A DNA stretch of 64,000 nucleotides from Cololabis saira (taxonomy: Eukaryota > Chordata > Actinopteri > Beloniformes > Belonidae): the NCBI RefSeq assembly GCF_033807715.1, contig NC_084596.1:37038879-37102878 (forward strand), in the 5' to 3' direction. Position 1 is the first letter of the stretch, and each line of letters opens with the position of its first letter. Positions 24,667 to 39,104 of this stretch are shown here, piece after piece. The position numbers and the translations under genes are program-made. The notes under the pieces are model-generated. The model was given only the letters and a program-made list of their open reading frames with translations, searched no databases and was not told the origin of the DNA.

Positions 24667-27034
24667 TCCATGGGCCCTGAGGAAGGAGAAAGAAAGAGAC
24701 ACAGACATAGAGACAAAAAGGGGGGAGGGAGGTGAGGCTGCAGTCAGCTCAAGTGACACTTGTGGTCTCTCTGTCTCTCACTCTCTATGTCTCTCTTTCT
24801 GTCTCTCTGTTGCTTGCTTTGTCCTGACCCAGGACAGACGAGTGTTTGGACAAGAACGAGGGAGCATTTGCTGTTGGGTTTTGACCAGAGGAGAGCAAAG
24901 AAAAGTGGAATACCGTATGAATTTTTTTATTTTTTTTTGTGAAGTATGGTCCACGTGAAGGTACATGTCCTACCAGCTTTTATTTCTCTCTTTGGATTTA
25001 TTACTGTTTCTGTTTACTTACTTGTTTGTTTATTTTGGCCTTGCCGGCACTTTCTTTTCGTCGAATGAATTCCATCATAGTCTCGGCTCTCTTTCTGCAG
25101 TAACAGGTGTCTGCCTGTCAGCTCTGAATCGGAGGGAGCAGAGATCGGAGGGGCAGGGGGTAAGAAGGGGGGGGCAAATCGCTTTTGTTCTTCTGTTTTT
25201 AAGAGGGCTTACATCTGAATTCTCACGGCTCAGCATGAAGATAGCTAGTGAGCCTCTCAGTCTTTCCATATTTACTTTCAGATCAACAAAATAGACAAAA
25301 TATAGAGGGAAAAAAATGGCATCCTTCATCTGCTTCAGGGATCCTACTTCAAAGTAGGTTTTCTTTTTTTCTTGGTCTTTACATCAGCTGATTATGGAGT
25401 TGAGGTAGATTTAGCTGCTTCAAAAGTCATGTCTGATGGGGAAAAGCGTGCTATTTATTCCATGCATGCAACTGTGTTTGAGATGTAAGAATAAAAAGTA
25501 ACTTTCAAGTGTCTCTGTGAGCAAATTCGGATATCACTTATTATCATCTCAGTTTAGTGAAAACAATTCCCTCTGCACAAGTTTTGACTAATTCAGTAGC
25601 TGCATTTTCATTTTCAATGCAGCATAGACACGTCCATGTAAAGGAAGGAGAGTCTACACGTTGCTCTCATATTGTGCACACACTTTGCATGTTAAAATCA
25701 ATGATCTGCTCCACAACTCCAGGCTACTGGAATCAGACGTTACCTCTAATCCTTTACTTCACACTACATGTGACATTTTGCACTTGTGCAAAGCACTTAT
25801 CTCTGTTCCAAAGTTTGAAAAAAGAAATCTGTCTTTTGTCAAGAGAGTCTATATTTCCCTTGTTTGTCATATTAACCGTGGTGCATCCTCACATATGCAG
25901 GACAGAATGCAAGCACATGTTTTCATGTGTCTGTGTGAAGCCGATGTGTTCAGGCACATGCACACATGCATGGCAGACTTCTACACGCCTGCATGAGCAC
26001 CAACATATATGCACAGTTAAAAGTGATGAGGGCAAGATGGTGCGTAATTACAGTGAAACTTGCAATTTAATTTGTGAACTTATTGCATTAATGAGTCATT
26101 ATAATTAAATTATATTAATATGGCGGGAAGCCCGGAGTTGCCTCAGGCAGTAGCAACATTTAAGCTTCCTGGACTAGCGCTCTATTTGTAGTCCTAGCCA
26201 GACAAAAAAAAAAAAAAAGGTGGTGTAAGCACTGCATGTAAACAGAAGCATAGATCCTTCATTTTTATTTCTTGAGCAGCATTTTTCTATTTTATTTGAT
26301 TGTTTTTGACATTGGCTTTACCAAGAACCTTTTTACACACAATGATTCTGTCATCTGGATGCTTTTACCTTACAACCGCCAAAACAGTGAGACTTAACTA
26401 CCACATAAATGAACATCAACTGTCCAAGTTGAAGAGTCAGGTATTTACTCTTGTGTAAAATTAAAAAAGCAGTATTTATGAGCTCATGCAGATATATTGA
26501 TCATGCAGACATGGGGGTTTGTCCTGCTGCCCGAGGGCTCAAAGCATACGACAGAATTTTACAATTATTTTCCATCAACCCCAGAGTTGGATGGGAGGAT
26601 AACATTCAATCCACTTGCCTCTCTAACAAAGTCCCTCTTATCAAGCTCTGGGGTTTATGGCAAATAAGATCATTCCCAAAATGTTCAAGCTTTGTGGTGT
26701 AAATATGGCGTTTGCAATCAGTCATAGTCATAGTGCATTTGCCAAAACATAGCTCCCTATATCTCCATGTATCTTCTTTAACACAGTGTTGTCATTTTAC
26801 GCAGTTATTTCTGCACAAGGTAAATCAGCAAGTCACATGTGATGAAGATCGTTTTGGAGTTTTTTTTTTTTTTATCACTGTAGCAACTGTGTGGGTGTAG
26901 CAAACCACTCCCCGTGACTATGCTAAGCTAGTGGGGGTTATTGGACGTGCGATGAGGAGAAGAATGGTGGTATCTCTTATCAAACCGTGGGATTGACAGC
27001 ATATGATAATATGTAATATTAGTAATATTTTATG

Positions 27035-27108
27035 TACTTTATGGACCCCAGGAAGATTAGTGGTTGCCAAGGCGGCAGCTAATGGGGATCCATCCAATAA
27101 ACAATTAA
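27035..27108 (+). mobile_element. LINE 3'-end fragment
   Basis: GGACCCCAGGAAGATTAG, a small inverted repeat around TTGCCAAGGCGGCAGCTAA, then TGGGGATCC and an ATCCAATAAACAA tail. This resembles the 3' untranslated end of a common fish retroposon. A relative in the opposite orientation lies at 36664-36730. No coding part is retained. Confidence 0.55.
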
Positions 27109-28612
27109 CAACAATATGAGCAAATTCACAAACTGTTGGTCTTTCCCTTTAAAGGGCCACACATGCTCAGCAGATGGCTCCAGCCTTGGCTTTAATGCAC
27201 TAACGTTTCTTGACTTCCTGAATCCTTTCAAAGTAAAAGAGGTTTTTTAACTTTTTAACCAACCCCGGCGGCCTCATCTGTCACCGATTAATTTGCTGAT
27301 TGCAGAATAATCCAGAACAGGATATATTCTTCATAACCCGTCTTCTTTTTCTGTTTTCTCATCTGTTTCTTACTATTTTGTTGATGTATAATTAAACATT
27401 TGTCAAATCTGCAGTGAGTTTAGTCTCTGTTGCATTTTAGAAAGTTTCCCAACTTTTCTGGAAATGTTTTATGCATAGCCTTTATAACATATGGCTCCTC
27501 ATGTCAACCTTTTCATGACTTTCTTTGTTGTTAGGTGAACTCAGATCTCCTTCACAGTCCTTCATCTTTATTCAGATACTATCTTACAAAGAATAATTGA
27601 ATGCATTTTCAGTTTGGTGCAATGTATTGTAATCACGTCACCTTTCATTTTTTATTTTGTAAACCACAAGAACTACTATGAAAACCATAGTAGAAATGAA
27701 ATGAACCATACCTTTTGAAAGCAAGCAGTGTTCTAAAAAAAAAAAAAAAGCACAGCCAATTTTCCCTTTGATTTAAATTACTCCACAAGCCAATTTCGTT
27801 TTTAAATCGGCACAAAAATAGTCAATTATGTTCACTCAGCTAAAGTGATCTTCAGCGACAGGTGCAAATAGTACAGTATAATCATATGTTTGTCTGTATT
27901 TGCATCCCTTAATTAGTGGTTATTCATCACACGTAAATTAAGCATTAAAACAATGTGTTTCCTGCAAGCACAGCTCAAGGAAACAGATTTTTGTCAAAGG
28001 ACACATGGATGTGATTTAAAAGAACCATTGTTTCCTGTTTTTGGAAATTTACCTCGTAGATTTCTCCATAATTTGCAAATCAAATGATACATGCAGCACT
28101 AACGGCTGTTATCCTACTATGATGAGCTGCAGGTTGGACACCACTCCAGTCTTTTTGTTCTGAGCCAGACACGAAACCTAATTATTTCCATTGTGTTTCT
28201 TGGCTGTTTTTGTTCAGCTGAAACTTGACTGAAGCTCTTTTGAATTACACCACGTTGTCACCATCTTATCTGGGGAACTCATTAAATGGGAATCTAAAAG
28301 AATCAGGTCAATCTTCTTTCACACAAAAGTCCTTGACTTTTATCATCCCAGTTAAATATTATTTTAGTTTCATCATTGTCACGAAAGTGGAGGATCGGAC
28401 CTGGATGCAGGAGACCAGGAGGGAGGACTTCCAAAAACGTATTTTATTTGATAAAAATCAAAAGCGCTGCTGAGCAGGATACAACTAAACCTGAGCTTAA
28501 ACATAACCAAAACTACAAAAACCTGACATGGCACATGGAGGGAGGAAACCGTACGGACCAGCAGGGAACAAAAGACAAGACCAGATATACAAAGAAGGCT
28601 TGATGAGACACA

Positions 28613-29256
28613 GACTGCGTTTACATGCAGTCAATAACCCTTTTAAAACCTGAATATTAGCAATAACCTGGTTTTGCACGGCCATGTAAACACCAATAAC
28701 CCCTTTGAATAACCCGAATTTGCTCATATTCAGGTTTTTTAAAAACCCGAATATGACCCCTGGGTTACTCCTTTTAAACCCGAATATTTGGTCATGTAAA
28801 CGCCTAACGGGATATCCCCATCAAACGGAACAGGAATTTGTTTTCTGCAAATGCTCTGTTCGCAAGGAATCCTGGTCTTTTGAGTCCAGGACGTTCTTAT
28901 AAACACGGAGAAACGCAAGAACACGCCACACTTTTGGAGTGAGGAGGAGATTAATCACTTCATAAATGTAATGAAGGATATGAACATTTTGGCATTTGTA
29001 GACTGTAGAAAGTACCGGGATAGCGAGATTTACAAGAAAGTGAGCGAAAAGTTGCGCGAAGCAGCATTTGTTTTGAATTTGGATACAGGAAGAAGAAGCG
29101 GAAATGACGGGAATTGGGTCATGATGTTCTCCACACGTCGCTGGTTTGATCCAGATATCCCGAATGATTAATTACCATTTAAACGGAATATTCCCAATGT
29201 CTCAGTAACCGGAATATTAGCAATAACCCGAATTTTGACTGCATGTAAACGTAGTC
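28613..29256 (+). mobile_element. Harbinger-like DNA element with a Myb/SANT-like frame, copy 1
   Basis: A 644-bp element. The ends are GACTGCGTTTACATGCAGTC and, reverse-complemented from the right, GACTACGTTTACATGCAGTC: 19 of 20 bases match. It is flanked by ACA on both sides (28610-28612 and 29257-29259), which fits a three-base PIF/Harbinger duplication. CAATAACCC and GAATATT motifs recur in both orientations near the ends. It carries an open Myb/SANT-like frame (listed separately) but no DDE nuclease. A second, more decayed copy lies at 49099-49756. Confidence 0.75.
28884..29171 (+). pseudogene. Myb/SANT-like DNA-binding fragment in a Harbinger-like element
   Basis: The frame is open for 95 codons before the stop. 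It includes HFWSEEEINHFINVMKDM, a middle CRKYRDSEIYKKVSEKLREA and an end RRWFDPDIPND; the first Met is at 28971. The W-S-E-E-E start, a second helix and the IYKKVSEKL helix fit the trihelix/Myb-SANT-like domain found in the accessory DNA-binding protein of PIF/Harbinger transposons. The domain is almost complete, but there is no ATG before the tryptophan helix and no other domain. It is probably a leftover exon of an autonomous parent. The homologous stretch near 49410-49500 is frameshifted and has lost the first helix. Confidence 0.6.
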
Positions 29257-29527
29257 ACAGGTGCAGACCATCAGGGCAAATGGGAAAAGGGGGAGTAAAG
29301 ACGTAACTGAAACACAAAGACACAGGTTTCAAAATAAAACAGGAACTAAAAACCAAAATCATGACATTCATATCAAATTAACTTTCTTCTTTACCAGTTA
29401 TTCACATTTCTTACTTTCTCAATTTTGTTTGTGGTAGAAACATAAAACACACTGGCCAACAATCAGTCACCTTGTAGAAGTGTTGTGTTTTTTTGTTTTT
29501 TTTAATCAAATCTGTCACGATCAATAA

Positions 29528-30319
<792 letters not shown>

Positions 30320-33300
30320 TGATATTTGGAGGGTGGATAAACTCCTTGTGCCTGTCACTGTTAAACATTATATACATTCTGCAGACCGTGAGTTGTACTC
30401 AGCATCTTTTAACAACGTCCACACTAGCACATCGGCAGCATTTAATTCAGTCCCGCAGATTGCCTTGATCTCCCCTGTATTAATGTCCTGCCGGCGCCTC
30501 ATTGTATATCGTCAATCACTTCACAAAAAAGCTCCAACTCAGGAGGGCTTTTTAAATTAAATACACTTCTGCTGATAGCAGGACAAAAGGAACGACTCCA
30601 AACAAGGGTTCATGCAAAAATGTTAATGGATCAAAACTATATGTTTTAAGCGATTTTATCAAATCTCGTTAAATAATTACTTAAAAAGTACAGAAAGATG
30701 TTTCAGGCAGAGGCAGAGCTGCGTAGGAAGTGATATTATTGTTATTTGATGGTCATAAATTAGTACCTACTGTCAAAAAACCTTCAAGAAACATAAAAAT
30801 GAGCTGAAAGTCACGTAAAACATAAAACTAGTGCTAGTTTTGCTTTGTGTTTCTGGCTTGCCAACGAATGTCCTCATCATGCTGCCAGGTTATATTTTGA
30901 CTAAACTTTTGACTAGTTTTGGCTAGTTCCCGCCTATGATGGATGGTCGCCGCAGCATAGCCGCACAGTCCACACACTGATTTAATGAGATGAGTTGGTT
31001 TTCCTGACAGAGCAGGGGAAACAAGCAGACCTCACACTCAGAAAAACCCCAGCCTGGAGTCAAACCGGCAGCCTTCACACCATTATACTTTTCAACTTTG
31101 TTGTTCAAGAGATAGCAGCCAGCATAGGCTTTGTTTATTTGTTTGCAGGTTTTGATGCTTGGAACCAGATTAAATTGTAAACGGCAAGCTGTAAAACCAG
31201 AGGCTTACAGCAGAAAGATAGCAAATGCTATCAAAGCAAGTTGAATTTTAGAGGGTTACTTTCCAATCAGATAAGTCAGGTAGATGCCAGGTAACATACA
31301 GAGCACAGTAACTACAGCGACCAGAGCTCAGACATTTGGACCTTCGGCTACATAGAGACAGCCTGAACTTGCACGGAGTTCATGTAAAAAAAAAACCCAA
31401 CAATTTATGTGTCTGGGGTACATTTAATACCGATTCCAGGTATTCTAAAAGGGTGAAGTTTATTTTATGCTGTTTCCCAAAACAGAGCTAAATAACGAGT
31501 TTGGATTGAGCTGCTAACTTATTTTTTTCCAAATTTCAAATTTATTTGCTAATCAAAGCTTACCTGGTGATGATTCTCTGATTACTTCAAGTGAAAACAT
31601 TATATGGTTATTATGGTTTATTATATATATACACACACACATGTAATAAACCATATTTATTATGAACATGTGAAATTGTACCTTTCTGAAATACTCTCTT
31701 AATCATACAATTCTTCTGGCCATACAGACTAGTTGTCTAGATTTGTGGCCAGAGAACTTCACCGATATGAAACTTATAGCATCTGTCTAACATTGTGACG
31801 ACTGTTCAACAAACTCATTTAACTTCAGTGTGAATTATGTTCAACAATTACCAACATAATATAAGCACATGCAGTAGCTGTTATCGTTGTTGCCACTCAA
31901 ATTAAATATGGTATGTAGACTAGCAATGAGGAAGTGACAAGGTCAGAGAGGGATTTCATTTAGTCAAGTACAGCTAAATCATCTGCAGGGAAAGCATGAT
32001 AAAAGCATGGGGTCGCCAGTAGGAGCGCTGTCCAAACCTCACTGGGAGACATGGATCTAAAACTTGAAACAAAGCAAATGCCAAATTGGCATCTGATTTT
32101 CAGGAAGACTGTGTAAAACTGATCAAAATCAACGGTGGTCATGTTGGTCAGTGATAATATTGAAGTGACAAATAAATATCCTGCAATACAAGTTCTAATT
32201 TAAACCATTCAAACCCAGAGGAAAAGAGATATGTCTTTCAAAATGGTGCTGAAAGCATTATTAGTTTGACTGAATTTTACATTTTGATGAGACGGAGAAC
32301 GGATCCTGCTTTAGCCCTTAACAACTGAAATTCATGCTGAGAAAATCAAATGATGAAACGATTTGCATCTGTATCACTTTTTCTGAAAATTGCACACTAT
32401 GTGAAGGACCTGTCATATTATTTCCTGCTGATTGAGTTTGAGTCTGAGTCCCATCTCAGCTCTGAGCCCCAAAGAAAACACACTACACATTTCATACAAG
32501 CCCCGATGTGAAAACAGCACTCCTCAATAGTGCTAATACACTTAGCTGGCTTCTCAGGACAGTGTAACGTGATTAAAGCCCCCGTCTGCCATCTCTCTCT
32601 CACCCCCTCTCCCACACAAGCAGGTGCACAATCCATCACCTTTCCTCTTCTTTGATTTTGCTGAGCGAGCGGGGATTCTGTCTGCCTCAAACTAATTACT
32701 CATTTGCCTCCATTGTTGTAGTCATTTCAATTTGAGGTGTGGACCAACAAAGACCAACAAAGAGCAGGTAGATGGTTTAAAATTGATTCATTCAGCTGTC
32801 TAATTAACTGGCGCATGTATTTAGCTCTTCAATGCTGCCAAAGCGCTGCACTGAAGATTTAAAACAGCAGCAACATGGGATGGAAGAGGCTTAGAGTGCA
32901 AAAAAATCACAAAAAAAACTCCTCCATCTTCCATTTCATCATCCAGCTGCACACAGATGGAGCAAATGCTGCCGTCTTTCTAACTCGATTGGATGAGTTT
33001 ATTATTTAGTGAGTGGTAGAGCGTCCTGTGGATTGCACTGTGCCTCCTATTGCTTTTTATTGGCCATCCACTTTGTTTGACTGTAAGGTAATTACAAAAA
33101 AGGACAAATGGTTTGGCAAACAAACCAGTCCACCAAGGCAATATGCTTGAGGTTTGTAGTACTTAAAGTGCTTAGGATTTATTGTTAAATGACCTCTGAG
33201 ATATTCTGATTGCTACCACTCTGAGTAGTTTTATTCATCATGTTGTGTCCTGAAGAACAGAGGGGCTGATAACTAATACCGTAGGTTTCAATGTGACATT

Positions 33301-33741
33301 TTGATCATAAATGGCTCAAATTCACATATACATTTTAATAATTTTATTTCAAACTGCTCGTCGCTTCTTTTCCACTTAATGAAATATTAAAACATACACT
33401 GCATAGTTCAATATGTCCGCATGCTTAACACTGCTCCAACTGCCTAAATAAACCTAAGTGTGATTTGAAGCAAGAAAACATGTTTTTAATGGTGCAAGTA
33501 CTCAGTAAACTGAGCTGCTCAGGCGTAAACCCTGAGCGCACTGGCCTGCAGGAACAGAAGATAAAAGATGTTGGGTCCCTTCAAACCTATCATTCAGAGA
33601 GATTTCTTTATATGTGCAAAGGGCCACAACACTTATTTTAAATTAGGGATATTAGCGTTGGAAATGACTTGTTATTAGTCAACATGAAGACTTTTTTTCT
33701 GCTTGTGATGTTGCCTGGATACACTCTCTTTTTCTTTGGCA

Positions 33742-33800
33742 ATTAGGCCTTGAATCCTTGAATTTCCCTTAGGATCAATAAAGTATCTATCCATGCATTG
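33742..33800 (+). mobile_element. Retroposon 3'-tail fragment
   Basis: CCTTGAATCCTTGAATTTCC then TTAGGATCAATAAAGTATCT resembles the common fish retroposon 3' end of the type gaatttccc-gatcaataaagtatct. A reverse-oriented relative lies at 56948-56985. No coding part is retained. Confidence 0.5.
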
Positions 33801-34315
33801 ACTTCACCTGCATGTTGCTGTGACACCTGCTGAACTAGTTTCCCTGATGACGGTGGAAGCGACGGCTGGTCCAGCTCAGTTACAGCGTGATGTGTGTGTA
33901 TGTCTTGCTGCTGCACACTTCCCCATTCTTTTGTTAAAATCTGCATTCGGTAGAGTTATTAAGTATCTTCTCCCTGCTGCTCCCCCCACAAACATGCCTC
34001 TTGACTAATTCATTGTTGACCTTTTATAAGAGAAGTTCCCCAGGAAAAACGAGATGCAGACATGCAAGAGAGAAAAAGCTTTGGTGATGGATTTCTGCTT
34101 TACACATGAATTAAACCATACTTTCAATTTATAACATAGAGTTTAACTTAAAATCCAGTTACGGTAATCAGTAATAACGTCAAGATGTATGAGCCTACCT
34201 GAGCTTTTTTAACGCTCGATAAATGTCCAATAACCAAAACTATTATTGTTTGTTTTTGAAAAAGTAGCTCTTGTGTCCACACCCATATACTCCACAACTG
34301 AGGCCCAGTTAAGAT

Positions 34316-34342
34316 TTGATATGATATGATATGATATGATAT
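34316..34342. repeat. (GATAT)n pentanucleotide tract
   Basis: Five consecutive GATAT-type units inside AT-rich intron. Confidence 0.9.
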
Positions 34343-36659
34343 GTACAAAACAATTGCTTTGTGGCACCATCGCTGCTATGGACAAAGAAAATAAAGTGAC
34401 ACAATAGAAGGTGGCATATTTAGCAGCGTTCAGTATCACTTTTCATATTTCAAAAGTAAGAAAAACAATTAAAAAATGGTAGAAAAGGAGAAGAAAAAGA
34501 AACAAATGACACTGCTATTGATATTACCTGAAGAGCTTTAGAAGAAAGAAGAAACATGGGAAATGATGCAAAGCCACATGTCGAACTGGAGCTGTTTATT
34601 TAGAAATGGACCGAGGGAGGAAATGAGTAATGCAGGCTACCTGAGAGGCGATTTGAATGAAATGGCAAAAGAAACATAGCTTTTGTCTGTGAGTGTCTCT
34701 TGTTTCATTCTTTACAGACATCCCTCCATACCTTTGTCTCTCACTGGCTGCAGCTCATATGTCTCCGACAGCTCTGGATGTTTTACAAACAAGACATCTA
34801 TCTGCTGCTAGAGCTGGCTCAGCCATGTGTCGCTGATCGCCCATGAGCAGTTCACATACTGTATGACGATTGCATGTTAACAAAGCGCTGACTGCTTGCC
34901 AATTTGCCTGCAATCAAGGGATTTTTGCTTGGGAGGACGCAGCCACAAATCAGCTCCCGTTGTGTTTGGGAAGATCAGGACTTTCTCTTCAGCCGTGCTC
35001 TTATTTCAGGTCGATATCAACCATCACAGGTCACAGTGTCTGGACCAGTAGATGCTTTACCACTGCAGGAAACACAGACACGTGGGTGTGTGTCTGTGTG
35101 TTTATCAGCCTAACTTTTCGCATCCAAAACCTGGGATTAAACTTCAATGTTTGAAATCTCAGTTTTTTGGTTTTAGTTTTACTTAAATCATATCCTTCTC
35201 AATTTTTCATTATACTGGCCAAAACTTCTTCAGATACTTTTTCATTTGGTATATGATGCCATCAGTAATATTCTAATGCTTTAGTGTCTTTATGTCATGA
35301 GATAACTTGACCGTTTTGTTATTGTTGGTTTCCTTTGATATTCTGTTGGAATGATGTTCCAACAGATGTGATATTCATGACTGAGACGGGTCTTCTCCAT
35401 AACTAACTGGTACATTTGAAAGAAGCCGTGACGTGTTTGAGAGCTGTTCATTTCAGACCTTTGCTTTAAATGCAAAGTTTGATTTTCCATCATTCATGCA
35501 ATTTAGGATTGTTCTTCATTCATTTCTTCTGCGTTCGGGTTGCGGGTACGCAGCTATTACAACAAGTGGGACTCCTAATGCAGATTTAAGTTGAGCTCCA
35601 GCTGGTTTCTGTTGTGTTTTTGACGTCTAGTTTTATTTCTGTCCATCAAGAACACATTTCAAGTTGTCTTTCTCATGCACACCCAGCAGCAGATTACTCA
35701 GAGTTCAGATTTGTAGGAACTTTTATTGCTTTTATGAAGTTGAAGCCAGATTTAGATCTGACAAAGTTTTTTGTTGATATTTAAACCACCTCCAGAGTTA
35801 TTTTTCTGACTCTTCTCATTCAGTTACATGTGTGCGTTTACTGGAAACTTGAAAGACAGCAGAGGGTAAGCACTCAGTCCAGGATAGTCTCTGTTGTATT
35901 CTCTGTATCTGCACCTCCCTCAGCATACACCTGCTCTCTGGCTACACTTCTTTAATCGTTTAAGTGGACCTCTGTGTATGGACGCACGTCCCCGGCGGCT
36001 GCAGATATCTGTTCTTCAGAGGCATTGCAATGGATAGCCACCTTTGAGGCCGGGCTACTTGTCTGGCTCTTTTGGCTATGCCCATTTGCTGTATTTGTCT
36101 GGTAATCGGATTTGCGGCTGCTCGCCTGTCTGGCTGCTGAGTGGTGAGCGTGTGTATTTGTCCGCGTGCATGTATAAGCATTGGCCGTAAGCGCGGTGCC
36201 CAGGGATATCCACCACCACTTGTCTGGCGGGAAAAAAAGTAGCCGTCTAGTGAGCTCAGCAAGGGCCTATTACCCAGAAGCTGTCAGGACTCTCGGCTGC
36301 CAGCTTCCAGTTACAGATCTGCGACTCTGCCTTCAGTCCGGATACACGTACGGGGATTTCAGGACACTGACAGCTTTGTTGTTTTACATTTGTCCTTTTA
36401 TTAGAAATGATCCTGCTAGACCTGAACATGGGCTCCTATGTCATGAACAGTTTTGATTATCAAATAATCAATATAAGGCTTCTAACAAATATCTTTAACA
36501 CTTCATGAGTGAAATATTTTTGTTGCTCAGCAAAAACTGGTTATTTTATTACAACATCCAGTCTTTTTTTTTTTTCGACAAAAAACATTTTCTTATTTTA
36601 TGAACATTTCAACTTTGGCATTTGGAAGAATTTTAAAAGAGCTGTTTATTTGTTTATTT

Positions 36660-36735
36660 GTTTATTTAAAAAGGATCCCCATTAGTCTTCACCATGGGAA
36701 GACTATTCTTCCTGGGGTCCACAAATAGACATACA
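36660..36735 (-). mobile_element. LINE 3'-end fragment, reverse orientation
   Basis: AAAGGATCCCCATTAGTCTT, a small inverted repeat (GTCTTCACCATGGGAAGAC) and then TATTCTTCCTGGGGTCCAC. This is the reverse complement of the arrangement at 27035-27108 (GGACCCCAGGAAG ... TAATGGGGATCC). The tail side faces left. Confidence 0.55.
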
Positions 36736-38811
36736 AAAGATTATTAATACAATAATACAACTCAAAAAGGGTGAAAAACATTCACTAGAATTCCTGAAAT
36801 AATAAATTGAAACAAAAATAAAAGATTAAGTAACCAACTATCCACATCTTAAGTAACAATATTTGTTACTATGATCAGATCTGTATCCACTTTTGAGCAA
36901 AATATGTTGCAACGACTTTATAATTTATAATATATAATATACCCATACCTCTATTTATAGTAGTATAAATATACTACATATCATAATATACTCAGACATT
37001 ATAATATACTCATACTACTATACTATATATACACTCATAGCCTACATTGATTTAGAATATATTTACTATTTAATGTATAATATAATTACAAAAATGTTGA
37101 ATGTTGGACCTTTTTACTGCAGAAAAACATTGAGTTTGTTCAAAAACAACAAAACTGCAGAGATTTGAACCATCGAGGAAAATCACTGCAACATGAACAT
37201 CAAAGGGAGGAAAAAATAGCATCAGAGGGAATGCAGCGCTGCTGTTACACTGAGCTTTCTGCACATGTGATGGTTAGATGAGTGGCTGCATGGCATTCAA
37301 GCATAGCTTGGTTCAGTGCGAGCTCTGCAGATGAGGACGGGTTTGGCTTCTCACAGTAACGCCAACTCGTTGTCACGGCAGTCCTACTACATCACACTGG
37401 GCATTAGAGACACGTGTTGTAATGTTCAGGTAGTTGTTACACACAAGTTAATGTATTAAGCTGAGTTAAGGTCCTTCTTTTGTTCTGTGTGCGCTTGAAC
37501 AACAGCTGAGCTCTGGACCGTTGCGTACACTCGATGGCTGTGAACTTGATTTCTGAAGCATTAAGGAGATGTTGAAGACAGATAATCAGAACGCAAAAGA
37601 GGGACAAAGAAATGAACAGGGTGACTCAGTAAGAGACAAGAGGAAAAATGCAGAAGTGTTGGGACTTTTCTGCAGGGTTGGACTTCTGTTTCGTATTTAC
37701 AGATTTGTAATGTTTTAATATACTATATGAGGAAAGGGGGAAGTAAAAAAAGCTTTAGCAGATATGAGCGCTCTTGATTCATTGTGGCTGCAGATACATG
37801 GAGCTGCAGAGCAGGCCCATTGCAGAATACAATCAGGAAGGAATAATAACTCGTTGACAGGATGGCTGTGGTCACAACGTCCAGCGGGCCATTTCATTAT
37901 GCTGCTTAATTCCATTCAATATATCAAACACCTCCAACTCATCTAAAGGTGCAGTAAATGTAGCATCTGCAAGACTGACGTGACATTGGCCAAAACAGAC
38001 CATCATTCATTGCTGCCAGTCGCTGTGAAGAAAATATGAGTGAAATGACAGCCAGTGGGTGACTTGCTGTTTGCCAGAGTTTGTGGTTTGGCCGTTGCTG
38101 TTTGGGTCATTTCTGTGCTGGAAGTGGCGATGTTTGGACTATAAAGCGAAGCTGGAGGGCATGGGATTGGACTAAAGTGTACTTTCAACGACTGTGGTGC
38201 CTGGTGGGATTATTGTCACAAGGCACGTGGGGGAGTGGGAGGGAATTTCGATAATGATGCCATAATGAACTGAGGTAAATAAAAACACCCACAAATGCAC
38301 ATAACGTGTGTTTTTCAGTGAGTGTGATGGAACCATCACAGGGGATGATTACATCCATTTTCTTTTCCGTCTAAGATTGCAATCTGTTTTTCTTGAACAG
38401 GTGAGGTACAGATGTTAGCTGTGAGCTAAGATGACTTTGTTTCCTGGCTGTGACAGAGCCAGGCCTCTGATGCCTCGACTGTAAAGACTCCTGTCTCTTC
38501 CTCTGACTGAGCTATTGCATTTCAAAGGCTGCTTTTACAACACCTACAGACTACAAGATGAAACTAATAACACTGTTTAAATCATGTAAATAGCTTTATT
38601 GTTAGAGCTGCAACAACAAAGGATACCATACAAAAACAACTAATGTTAGTTTTACTGTATTTGACTGCTCTACACAATGATTTTACCATATGATAGCATG
38701 GTTACCGGTGCAGTAGCCATCAAGATTGTGTTAGAGTATAGTTATACATTGTTGTAAATAAAAGTGTGTGGATTAAAAATGTGTCTTTTCACGCTTGGGA
38801 ATGAACTGGTC

Positions 38812-38815
<4 letters not shown>

Positions 38816-38850
<35 letters not shown>
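38816..38850. repeat. Long T-run
   Basis: About 35 consecutive T residues followed by a C/T-rich stretch (cctccctctctctctacctc). Its length is likely to be unreliable in any assembly. Confidence 0.95.
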
Positions 38851-39104
38851 CCTCCCTCTCTCTCTACCTCATTTTTTAGCAGCTAATTATCCTTGTGTTA
38901 TACATTAGAGCTGGATATTTGCTGCTGTGGGAGGCTGCTGCACCTGTTGCATCTTCATTATTACTAATGAATGTTGACATTTATGAGGTGCCTTTATCCA
39001 AAAAGCTCTCAACATACGTTTATATACAAAAGTAGGTGCTGTGCACAGAACTGGCCTGATCATCAGGATTTCCTTCCAAAGCTACTTTATACTTTTGTAC
39101 CTGC

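Larger units (their letters stand above)
28377..29372 (+). repeat. Dispersed repeat (TGTCACG...CATGACA type) carrying a nested Harbinger-like element
   Basis: The outer repeat begins at TTGTCACGAAAGTGG and ends at CCAAAATCATGACA, with a GACCTGGATGCAGGAGACC block near its start. It is split by the element at 28613-29256. Once that element and one ACA are removed, the outer repeat reads continuously as gagacacaggtgcag-type text. Its superfamily is unclear: the TG...CA ends would suit a small terminal-repeat element, but I do not see two repeats. Confidence 0.55.

Noticed and set aside
25557..26108. 183-codon + strand open frame
   Set aside because: Cys/His/Thr-rich chance frame in intron; no domain, no splice context, and not related to catenin.
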